A DNA stretch of 64,000 nucleotides. Source: Algoriphagus aquimarinus. GTDB taxonomy: Bacteria > Bacteroidota > Bacteroidia > Cytophagales > Cyclobacteriaceae. The notes below the pieces were generated by a model. That model saw only the letters and a list, made by a program, of their open reading frames with translations, made no database searches and had not been told where the DNA came from. Each line of letters starts with the position of its first letter. Position 1 is the first letter of the stretch. The translations under genes were made by a program, and so were the position numbers. Of the stretch, positions 57,376-64,000 are shown piece by piece. The stretch is taken from positions 248,001 to 312,000 of the forward strand of contig NZ_VORW01000004.1 in the NCBI RefSeq assembly GCF_007997215.1, read 5' to 3'.

Positions 57376-59016
57376 ATGCACAAACACTTGCTGTTAGTAT
57401 TGCTCCTGAGTTTTGCTCCGGGGCTTTTTTGTTTGGCTCAGCGTACTGATCTGCAAGATAATATCAGAATTAGGCTAGAGCTGGATCAGCCTGATGTTCC
57501 TTTAAATGTGCGTCAGAATGAGCTTTTTGCCAAAGGCGAAATTTATCAATTTTATAATCATCGTATGTTCAATCCTGTTTGGACAGAAAATGGAGTGCTC
57601 ACTGAATTTGCGTACGAACTTCGGTTTGAAATAATTCAAAGCAAATTTGATGGGCTTAGTCCCAAGGATTATCACTTGGATCTGATTAATGTGTTTTTCA
57701 CACTTTTCGAGTCTAATAAAAAACAAGGTATCTCCAATGCCTTGGATGATCTGGCAGATGTGGATCTATTGCTTTCCGATGCATTTTTTCATTTGGCAGC
57801 ACATCTGGAAGTAGGCAAAGTGGATCCTCAGTCCCTAGCAGGTGACTGGCATATCACTGCTAAAAAAGCTAAAGTCTCTTATAATGAACTGCTAGAATCA
57901 GCACTAAAGCGGCAGCAGATTAGGCAATCGCTGGAGACACTTTATCCTACGATTACGATTTACAAAAAAGGGCGTGAAGTGATTCGGGCTATGGATGAAA
58001 TCCGTAAGCAGGATACCCTCAACTGGAAGGCAGTCAAAGTGTCGAAAACCATTAAAGTAGGGGAGACTAATGGCGGGATGCCGAACTTACGTGAGCGTTT
58101 AGCTTTTTGGAAGTATCTAGAGCCATACACATTTGAAGATGAAAAGGAATACGACTCGACGATGTTTGTTGCTGTTCAGAAATTCCAACAGAGAAATGGT
58201 CTAGAGCCCGATGGAGCTTTGGGCAAAAACACAGTTAATGCACTGAATCAATCGCCAACGGATTTGATTGACAAAGCGTCGGTAAATATGGAGCGTCTAC
58301 GTTGGTTGCCTGATACTTTGCGGGGAGCTGAGATGATCTTGGTGAATATTGCCAACTATCAGTTGGATTATATAAGCAATCGAGATACGCTATTTTCTAC
58401 ACGAGTGATCGTGGGAAAGAAGTACCATGAGTCGCCTATTTTTTCTTCTGCCATGAGTTACATCGTCTTTAGCCCTTACTGGAATTTACCTACTTCGATT
58501 GTGCGAAATGAAGTCATGCCTGCAGTTCGTAAAAACCCGAATTACCTGACCCAGAAAAACATGGAAGTAGTGACTTTCTCAGGTAAACCTGTGGATCCTG
58601 CTTCGGTGAATTGGAGTGGAAGATCAATTCCTTATATGGTGCGTCAGAAACCTGGAGCTACTAATTCTCTGGGACTGGTGAAATTTATGTTCCCAAATGA
58701 GCATAGTGTCTACATTCACGATACGCCTTCGAGGAGTCTTTTTGAAAGAGAAGACCGAGCACTGAGTCATGGCTGTATTCGAATTCAGGATCCTACGACA
58801 TTCGCGCAGCTATTGCTTAAAAGTGATAGTTCATGGACGCCAGAGAAGATCAATGCTGCCATGCATCAAAGCCATGAGCAGATTGTAACCCTAGACCGAA
58901 AGATACCCGTGGTGCTGCTTTATATGACCTTCTGGGCAGATTCAAAGGGACTAGGGCATTTCAGACAAGATATCTATGACAGAGATGAGGAAGTTTTGAT
59001 CGCATTGCGTAAGTGA
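57376..59016 (+). CDS. L,D-transpeptidase (YcbB/LdtD-like)
   Basis: Forms 3-3 cross-links or attaches proteins in peptidoglycan. It has a signal peptide (HKHLLLVLLLSFAPGLFCLA), a scaffold-type N-terminal region (EIIQSKFDGLSPKDYHLDLI), a peptidoglycan-binding repeat near residue 270 (FQQRNGLEPDGALGKNTVNALN), and the YkuD domain with the active site SHGCIRIQD (catalytic Cys near 466). The residues around it match the next gene so closely that the two are a tandem pair. It starts ten bases after kdsA and could be its downstream operon member. Confidence 0.93.
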   Translation: MHKHLLLVLLLSFAPGLFCLAQRTDLQDNIRIRLELDQPDVPLNVRQNELFAKGEIYQFYNHRMFNPVWTENGVLTEFAYELRFEIIQSKFDGLSPKDYHLDLINVFFTLFESNKKQGISNALDDLADVDLLLSDAFFHLAAHLEVGKVDPQSLAGDWHITAKKAKVSYNELLESALKRQQIRQSLETLYPTITIYKKGREVIRAMDEIRKQDTLNWKAVKVSKTIKVGETNGGMPNLRERLAFWKYLEPYTFEDEKEYDSTMFVAVQKFQQRNGLEPDGALGKNTVNALNQSPTDLIDKASVNMERLRWLPDTLRGAEMILVNIANYQLDYISNRDTLFSTRVIVGKKYHESPIFSSAMSYIVFSPYWNLPTSIVRNEVMPAVRKNPNYLTQKNMEVVTFSGKPVDPASVNWSGRSIPYMVRQKPGATNSLGLVKFMFPNEHSVYIHDTPSRSLFEREDRALSHGCIRIQDPTTFAQLLLKSDSSWTPEKINAAMHQSHEQIVTLDRKIPVVLLYMTFWADSKGLGHFRQDIYDRDEEVLIALRK

Positions 59017-59264
59017 TCCAGTTTTTCGGTCAGTGAGTTTTCTGGTCTATGGAAAAGCAGAGAGGGGGCAGGTGTTAAGTCTTTTACCCCAACTTGGGCA
59101 ATTCCAGACTCAGTAAAAAAGAGTAAGATTTTTTCGCTCTACAATTTTAGTCTGTCTTAAATCATTGATTTGTAGTGAGATAAATAGGGTTCTCGGGATT
59201 TTATTTTTACAAAAAATTAAGCGTATGAACTTTGACTAGTAGAAGGTGATACAAATCGCCTTTT

Positions 59265-60920
59265 ATGAATAAGAAGATAATCGTCCCAATATCCGCAGTT
59301 CTACTCCTTGCAGTAGGACTCATCTGGTTTTTTAACCAACGCAGATCTGATTTGACAGATGAACTGCAGGCAAATCTAAGTGGAGAGAAAACCGGTGTTT
59401 TAGCCAACTCAAATTATTCAGAAGAAATTCAGAGCTTTTATGCTGGTAGAGAATATATGGAAGTTTGGCTTTTCAACGGGACACTTTCCAAAACTGGAAA
59501 GGAAATGCTCGCTCAGATTGAAAACTCAAAATATGATGGTTTGCAGCCGGAAGATTATAACCTGGCCAACATCTATGAACTTTCTTCTAATCAGGAGAAA
59601 GAGAATAAGAAATTCAGAAATCTTTCCTCAGAGGAGAAAGTCAACTTAGAACTTTTGCTTACTGATAGCTTTTTCAGATTAGCCCATGACTTGGAAAAAG
59701 GGAAAGTGAATCCTTCAAGCTTGGATCCAACTTGGAAGTTTGAAGAGAAGGAAACTGACGTGAATTACACTGGGTTATTGGAAAAAGTAGCCAATGGAAG
59801 CTCTGTGGAGAAGACCTTGGCAAGTCTATATCCTACTTCAGACTTATATGCACATGGCAGAGAAGCGATGGAGGAGCTATACCAGATTCAGAAGAATGAC
59901 ACGCTTACTTGGGATTTTGCTAAGGTAGATGACGCCATCAAAGTAGGGGAGAAGCACGAAGCGATTCCAGCTTTGCGTAAGCGTTTGATCTTTTGGGATG
60001 TTTTGAAGCCTTATGAAACTGCAGATCCTTCACTTTTTGACTCTACCATGTTTGCAGGATTGCAGAAATATCAAGAGTCCAATGGAATGAATCCTGACGG
60101 CGTGATCGGTTCCTTAGTCGCTGAATCGCTCAATAATTCCCCTCAAAATCTCATCGATATCGCATCCATCAACATGGAAAGACTGCGTTGGATGCCACAA
60201 ATGGATTGGGATCAGGAGATGGTTCTAGTAAACATCGCCAACTATCAGTTGGACTACATGAATAATTCTGATACTGCGTTCACAGCAAAAGTGATTGTGG
60301 GAAAAGAATATAATGAGTCACCGACTTTCACGGCGCCGATGAGTTACATCGTTTTTAGTCCCTATTGGAATATTCCCGAATCGATCACCAATGATGAGAT
60401 TATTCCCTCAGTTCAGAAAAACCCAAATTATCTCTCTCAGAAAAATATGGAAGTGGTGGATGGAAGTGGAGAAGTGGTGAAAGCTTCTCAAGTCAATTTT
60501 TCAAAAGAGAAAGGCTACAGAGTTAGACAAAAGCCAGGAGGAGATAATTCCTTGGGTTTGGTGAAATTCATGTTCCCAAATGATTACAATATTTACATCC
60601 ACGATACTCCAGCTAGAAGTCTTTTTGATCGGGAGACAAGAGCGCTTAGTCACGGATGTATCAGAATTCAGAATCCAGATCAATTCGCAAAGATCTTGCT
60701 TAATGATAAGTCTTGGGATGATGAAAAGATCCAAAAAGCGATGAATCAAACCAACGAAGAGGTAGTGAAGTTGGATAGAGAAATACCAGTGGTGCTAGTT
60801 TATATGACTTTCTGGGCAGATAAAAAAGGAAAAGCTAATTTCAGATCAGATGTCTACGAAAGAGACCAATCATTACTGAAAGCGCTTAAAAGCAAAAAAT
60901 CAAGCCTTGATCAGGCTTGA
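59265..60920 (+). CDS. L,D-transpeptidase (YcbB/LdtD-like), paralogue of the preceding gene
   Basis: Same domain order as the gene before it: an N-terminal membrane segment (IIVPISAVLLLAVGLIWFF), scaffold region (QIENSKYDGLQPEDYNLANI), peptidoglycan-binding repeat (LQKYQESNGMNPDGVIGSLVAESLN) and YkuD with SHGCIRIQN (Cys near 463). Long identical runs in the YkuD part, such as SYIVFSPYWN, show a recent or conserved duplication. The N-terminus here is an uncleaved-looking anchor, whereas the first gene has a secretion signal. It has its own upstream gap of 248 bases, so it may be separately controlled. Confidence 0.93.
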   Translation: MNKKIIVPISAVLLLAVGLIWFFNQRRSDLTDELQANLSGEKTGVLANSNYSEEIQSFYAGREYMEVWLFNGTLSKTGKEMLAQIENSKYDGLQPEDYNLANIYELSSNQEKENKKFRNLSSEEKVNLELLLTDSFFRLAHDLEKGKVNPSSLDPTWKFEEKETDVNYTGLLEKVANGSSVEKTLASLYPTSDLYAHGREAMEELYQIQKNDTLTWDFAKVDDAIKVGEKHEAIPALRKRLIFWDVLKPYETADPSLFDSTMFAGLQKYQESNGMNPDGVIGSLVAESLNNSPQNLIDIASINMERLRWMPQMDWDQEMVLVNIANYQLDYMNNSDTAFTAKVIVGKEYNESPTFTAPMSYIVFSPYWNIPESITNDEIIPSVQKNPNYLSQKNMEVVDGSGEVVKASQVNFSKEKGYRVRQKPGGDNSLGLVKFMFPNDYNIYIHDTPARSLFDRETRALSHGCIRIQNPDQFAKILLNDKSWDDEKIQKAMNQTNEEVVKLDREIPVVLVYMTFWADKKGKANFRSDVYERDQSLLKALKSKKSSLDQA

Positions 60921-60924
60921 TTTT
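60894..60924 (-). terminator. Shared hairpin at the convergent gene ends
   Basis: An 11-bp perfect stem (AAATCAAGCCT with AGGCTTGATTT) covers the stop codons of both convergent genes. On the minus strand it runs into six T, which suits termination of the gene ending at 60900; on the plus strand four T follow. Confidence 0.8.
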
Positions 60925-61592
60925 GATAAGTAATTATCGTCTTTTCCAAAGATGAATAGCAAAGAGCCGTCTTTGATCAGATCAATTGCTTGTGCAGAAA
61001 GTTCGCTTGGAAGGGCAGGACAGCCTAAGCTTCTTCCTAATCTTCCAACTGATTCGGCAAATTCTTCACGGGCATAATCTGCTCCGTGAATTACAATTGC
61101 TCGATTTCTAGCTTGATCATTAAAGCCTTTTTCCAGTCCATCTAGTCGAAGAGAATAGCCATGTTTGCCTGAGTAAGTTTCGGCAGTTTTATAAAAACCT
61201 AAGCTGCTTTTGAAGGATTCTGGCACATTAGAGAAGGTATTTGCCATTAGGTCTCCGGAATTTCTACCGTGAGAAACTACAGAATTCAATAGCACTTCAC
61301 CTTTTTCAGGATCTATCACCCACATCCGCTTAGCGGTAGAAGGAAGGCTGAAATCAATTACTGTGAGAACTTTTGATTTGAGATTTCCTTTCATTTTGTT
61401 CCAACCTTGGATAGCCAAGTTGAATACTTCTCTGGAAGGAAGAACTCCGTTTTTAATATGAAGTCCATCGTAAATAGCGGTGACTGGGTCGATGGAGGTG
61501 GTATTTGTATTATTTTCTTTGAAATCTGGATTTGGGAAAATTCCTATAAACAATAGGAAGGTAATCGCAAGTGTTTGTGATAGCATAAGCAT
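60900..61592 (-). CDS. YkuD_2-type L,D-transpeptidase catalytic domain protein
   Basis: A third murein transpeptidase-like enzyme of 230 residues with an N-terminal membrane segment (QTLAITFLLFIGIFP). The catalytic pocket follows a different pattern from the two YkuD genes upstream: AIVIHGADYA (His) and LGRSLGCPALP (Cys), as in the YkuD_2 group of proteins. The N-terminal half has AIYDGLHIKNGVLPSREVFNLAIQGW. It is transcribed convergently with the second YkuD gene, overlapping by 21 bases. The specific reaction, L,D-transpeptidase or carboxypeptidase, is not certain. Confidence 0.85.
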   Translation of the reverse strand: MLMLSQTLAITFLLFIGIFPNPDFKENNTNTTSIDPVTAIYDGLHIKNGVLPSREVFNLAIQGWNKMKGNLKSKVLTVIDFSLPSTAKRMWVIDPEKGEVLLNSVVSHGRNSGDLMANTFSNVPESFKSSLGFYKTAETYSGKHGYSLRLDGLEKGFNDQARNRAIVIHGADYAREEFAESVGRLGRSLGCPALPSELSAQAIDLIKDGSLLFIFGKDDNYLSKSSLIKA

Positions 61593-61626
61593 TTGGGTGA
61601 TTTTGCAAAGTTAGGAGGATATCCTG

Positions 61627-61650
61627 TGACTTCAAACGAACTTGAAGTCA
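61627..61650. repeat. Inverted repeat upstream of the YkuD_2 gene
   Basis: TGACTTCAA and TTGAAGTCA are separated by six bases, 35 bases before the minus-strand start codon. It may be an operator; nothing further supports that. Confidence 0.4.
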
Positions 61651-61748
61651 GTCTCTTATGATTTTGACCATAAAAGATGTGAATTATTTTTCGTGAACCT
61701 TCTCAGCGGCTTTATCCGTTCTTGGCTATACGAGATAGGACTTTGATT

Positions 61749-61778
61749 TTGGTACCAATTATTAATCTGTAATTTTGC
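61749..61778 (+). promoter_or_regulatory. Promoter candidate of the PTPS-folE unit
   Basis: TTTG (61749-61752), 18 bases of spacer, then TAATTTTG (61771-61778), fitting the Bacteroidota -33/-7 pattern. It leaves a leader of about 100 bases, AT-rich, without a recognised riboswitch. Confidence 0.5.
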
Positions 61779-61883
61779 GTTTCCAAAATTATTTACCTGT
61801 CAATCAGGATACTTCTAGTACTCTAACAGACAAATAGAAAAATAATTCAAACAAAAATAGAAAAGCGGCTGTTTCAGCATTCC

Positions 61884-62294
61884 ATGAAAGTATCAGTTTA
61901 CAGAAAAGAACATTTCAACGCGGCACATCGCCTTCATAATCCTGACTGGTCAGATGAACAAAATCAAGCCGTTTTTGGAAAGTGCAATAATCCCCATTTC
62001 CATGGTCACAACTATGAATTGGTTGTGAAGCTGAAAGGGGAAGTAGATCCGCAAACTGGCTATGTTTATGACATGAAAGTGCTTAGTGACTTGATCAAGG
62101 AGCATGTGTTGAGGAAATTAGATCACAAAAATTTAAACCTGGATACCGATGAATTCAAAGAACTTAACCCAACCGCTGAGAACATTGCAGTGGTTATTTG
62201 GAATATTTTAAGGGAAAAAATTGATCGAAAATTCGAGTTAACGATTCGACTTTATGAAACAGAAAGAAACTTTGTTGAATACGATGGGAATTAA
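61884..62294 (+). CDS. 6-pyruvoyl-tetrahydropterin synthase-like / 6-carboxytetrahydropterin synthase
   Basis: A zinc enzyme that acts on dihydroneopterin triphosphate. The zinc His residues are in NAAHRLHNP and FHGHNYEL, the catalytic Cys in GKCNNPHFHGHN, and the DHKNLNLD block carries the Asp-His of the triad. The spacing and residues (GKCNNP.x.HGHNY, DHKNL, YETERNFVEY) resemble animal PTPS more than short QueD, but Bacteroidota annotations often call such genes queD. I therefore give no symbol. It overlaps folE by 11 bases, and GTP cyclohydrolase I makes its substrate. Confidence 0.88.
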   Translation: MKVSVYRKEHFNAAHRLHNPDWSDEQNQAVFGKCNNPHFHGHNYELVVKLKGEVDPQTGYVYDMKVLSDLIKEHVLRKLDHKNLNLDTDEFKELNPTAENIAVVIWNILREKIDRKFELTIRLYETERNFVEYDGN

Positions 62295-62958
62295 AATCGC
62301 CCGCGCTTCATTTGAGGAAATCGGTGAAGACCACGTAGGAACTTCCCTGGAGACTCCCCTTCGTGAGGATGCTTTCGAAATGGATGATGAGCTGAAAGTA
62401 GAGTTGATCGAGAAGCATTTCAGAGAAATCATGAACATCATGGGGCTGGATCTCACAGATGACAGTCTCAAAGGCACTCCGCATCGTGTAGCAAAGATGT
62501 ATGTGAAGGAAGTATTCTCTGGGCTGAATCCTAAGAATAAGCCTGTCGCAAAGCTTTTTGAAAATAAATACAAGTATAATGAGATGCTGGTAGAGAAGGA
62601 TATCACCGTACATTCTCACTGCGAGCATCATTTCGTGCCGATATACGGAAAAGCCCACGTGGCCTACATTTCCAATGGAAGCGTAATCGGACTATCCAAA
62701 ATCAACCGAATCGTGCAGTATTTCTCTCAGCGCCCACAAGTGCAGGAGAGACTGACCATGCAGATCGGGAATGAACTGAAAGAGGCGCTTGGAACAGACG
62801 ATGTGGCGGTGATCATCGATGCTTATCACATGTGTGTCAGCTCCAGAGGGGTGAAGGACACGCAAAGTTCTACGGTGACTTCTTTTTACTCAGGGAAATT
62901 CGAAAAAGACGAGCAATCAAGAAACGAATTCATACAGTACATCAGTCTTGAAAAGTAA
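62284..62958 (+). CDS. folE: GTP cyclohydrolase I
   Basis: Converts GTP to dihydroneopterin triphosphate, the first step of folate and pterin synthesis. Conserved parts are TPHRVAKMYVKEVF, the zinc Cys and His residues in HSHCEHHFVPIYGKAHVAYI and the second Cys in YHMCVSSRGV. I use ATG 62284 (MGIKIARASFEEIG), which gives 224 residues; an ATG ten codons earlier is in frame and is possible. It is coupled to the PTPS-like gene. A terminator follows at 62984. Confidence 0.95.
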   Translation: MGIKIARASFEEIGEDHVGTSLETPLREDAFEMDDELKVELIEKHFREIMNIMGLDLTDDSLKGTPHRVAKMYVKEVFSGLNPKNKPVAKLFENKYKYNEMLVEKDITVHSHCEHHFVPIYGKAHVAYISNGSVIGLSKINRIVQYFSQRPQVQERLTMQIGNELKEALGTDDVAVIIDAYHMCVSSRGVKDTQSSTVTSFYSGKFEKDEQSRNEFIQYISLEK

Positions 62959-62983
62959 CAACTGAAGACGAAAACCAACATTG

Positions 62984-63014
62984 AAACCGGGCTGTAAGGC
63001 TCGGTTTTTTTTAT
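62984..63014 (+). terminator. Rho-independent terminator of folE
   Basis: ACCGGGC-TGTAAG-GCTCGGT is followed by eight T. It nearly repeats the terminators at 1091 and 3706. Confidence 0.9.
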
Positions 63015-63146
63015 GCTTTTTTTTAACCGCTAAGGGCGCGAAGAAAGCGCGAAGTAGTGCGGGGTTTGTTGTCTTGCTTCTCGAGGGGGTGGACTTGTTA
63101 AGTTTGGGGAATTATGAAGGAGTTTTACTGTTTGTTAGCATCAGTT

Positions 63147-63509
63147 TCACTTGCTCCCTTCTAAATAAACTATTAGTGTATCAGACTTTATCCCAAAATT
63201 GTTAACTGGTTTAAATGTTGAATCAACCTTCTGGGAATATTGCCATTCGTTACTTTCTCTGATTATATGAATTTCAAATGTCGAAAAACCCTCTTTTGTT
63301 ACAAGTATTGTGCGGTCGGAAAGAAGACCAGTTATTTCTTGAATTTCACAAAACCCTGTTGAGTCAGTCATACAATTATAACCTTGAATGTCAATTTTGG
63401 CGTTTTCTATTGGCTTGTCACTTTTTCTATCTAGCACTAATACTTTTTGTTCTAATGCATAATCACAAGAACATACAATTAGAGCAATAACTAGAATCAC
63501 ATGTCTCAT
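63147..63509 (-). CDS. Small lipoprotein with carboxypeptidase-regulatory-like domain
   Basis: A 120-residue protein with lipobox signal (MRHVILVIALIVCSCDYA, Cys near 15). The middle has the beta-sandwich pattern VLVLDRKSDKPIENAKIDIQGYNCMTDSTGFCEIQEI seen in carboxypeptidase D regulatory-like (CNA-B-like) domains, which often stabilise surface proteins or dock partners. No catalytic motif. It is shorter than typical members and stands alone in an AT-rich stretch. Domain assignment is moderate; function unknown. Confidence 0.7.
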   Translation of the reverse strand: MRHVILVIALIVCSCDYALEQKVLVLDRKSDKPIENAKIDIQGYNCMTDSTGFCEIQEITGLLSDRTILVTKEGFSTFEIHIIRESNEWQYSQKVDSTFKPVNNFGIKSDTLIVYLEGSK

Positions 63510-63684
63510 ATTCGATATTTGTTAAATTGAAGCCAACACTTTTATTTACCCAACTCCCTTTACCCTATTGCGTCTATATCGCAATTGTCCACAGGTGTTA
63601 AGAGTCTGATGACACCAAATTAATAATTTCGTTTAAATTGAGCTTAGATTTGTGATATTAAAAAGCTTAGTCTTTTTTGATTAC

Positions 63685-64000
63685 TTAAAAGTCAGGCTTA
63701 TTTCTCAAGCTGTCTTTTTTTATTTCTGACCTTCTCATCGGCATTTGGTCTATTGTTGCAAATAGCTCTTCACAGGTTAATAGCTCATTTTTCCGGAGTT
63801 TTATTCCCCCATCCAGACCAAGTAGTGTAACTTCGAAGACAGTTTCAGATTTTTTAATATGCTGAAGATCGTTTTCTGATTTATGCCAATTTGCATCCTC
63901 TCGAAGTCCTTTTTTAAATTGTTCCGTAGTAGTCTGATAAATTATAAGACGCCTTTCTTCCAAACCTTTCTGATGTTCCTTCAATTCTAGAATTTGTGAT
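63685..64000 (-). CDS. DUF4174 domain protein (5' end outside the window)
   Basis: The frame is open to the last base of the window, so the start is missing; the TTG at 63984 is not needed as start. The visible 105 residues show the DUF4174 order: RRLIIYQTTTEQF near the beginning, VFEVTLLGLDGGIKLRKNELLTCEELFATIDQMPMRRSEI at the end. DUF4174 proteins are small thioredoxin-fold-like secreted proteins of unknown function. No catalytic cysteines are seen in the visible part. Confidence 0.85.
   Translation of the reverse strand, partial: SQILELKEHQKGLEERRLIIYQTTTEQFKKGLREDANWHKSENDLQHIKKSETVFEVTLLGLDGGIKLRKNELLTCEELFATIDQMPMRRSEIKKDSLRNKPDF

Noticed and set aside
61779..61883. Riboswitch in the leader of the PTPS-folE unit
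   Set aside because: No preQ1 or tetrahydrofolate riboswitch pattern was recognised; the leader is simply AT-rich.
63020..63060. tRNA or other RNA gene in the GC-richer stretch after folE
   Set aside because: AACCGCTAAGGGCGCGAAGA is a short dispersed-style sequence with no cloverleaf; a relative occurs at 37470.

Overview
The window reads as chromosome of a Bacteroidota bacterium, probably a Cytophagales member close to Cyclobacteriaceae (inference). Reasons: many OmpA/PorV/BamA-type envelope proteins, an IPExxxVDY-family protein beside pyk, the acpP-fabF-rnc block, a Bacteroidota-style Lgt with a large periplasmic insert, few Shine-Dalgarno sequences, and -7 boxes of the TAnnTTTG type. No rRNA, tRNA, CRISPR array, integrase or transposase gene was recognised.

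Layout. 1-8.6 kb: end of lysS, an RDD/lipoprotein pair, an M48 lipoprotein protease, a hybrid histidine kinase, a TPR lipoprotein and an AI-2E-type permease. 8.7-18 kb: two large metallopeptidases and three outer-membrane genes, one with an unusual helix-hairpin-helix/beta-barrel layout. 18-25.5 kb: yidD, then lgt-nadE-rnc-fabF-acpP on the minus strand, and IPExxxVDY-pyk on the plus strand. 25.6-31.6 kb: a tight minus-strand operon (RR-Hpt, RR, small hypothetical, MBL hydrolase, RqcH-like NFACT protein), miaA and pfkA. 31.7-40.6 kb: aldo/keto reductase, penicillin-acylase lipoprotein, an M1 peptidase bracketed by dispersed palindromic repeats, and a GH92 mannosidase.

40.8-46.2 kb is the most unusual part. 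An AT-rich four-gene plus-strand cluster (standalone TIR; zinc-ribbon/TerB; nSTAND ATPase with transmembrane segment, WG-like segment and leucine-rich repeats; SIR2-TIR fusion) lies between two copies of the 3' end of ssb that match at 129 of 131 bases. The gene set suggests an NAD-dependent conflict or antiphage system combining a TIR/SIR2 pair (compare Thoeris) with an NLR-like STAND sensor. It appears to have been inserted at ssb. Next to it, 46.75-47.63 kb looks like a solitary integron-cassette-like unit.

47.7-52.4 kb holds small stress and accessory genes. These include a Crp/Fnr regulator bracketed by two FNR-like TTGAT-N4-ATCAA boxes. 52.4-64 kb returns to core functions: DUF6089-like envelope protein, MscS, GNAT-nitrilase fusion, kdsC-kdsA, two tandem LdtD-like L,D-transpeptidases and a third transpeptidase of another family, a PTPS-like enzyme with folE, a small lipoprotein and a DUF4174 protein cut by the window end.
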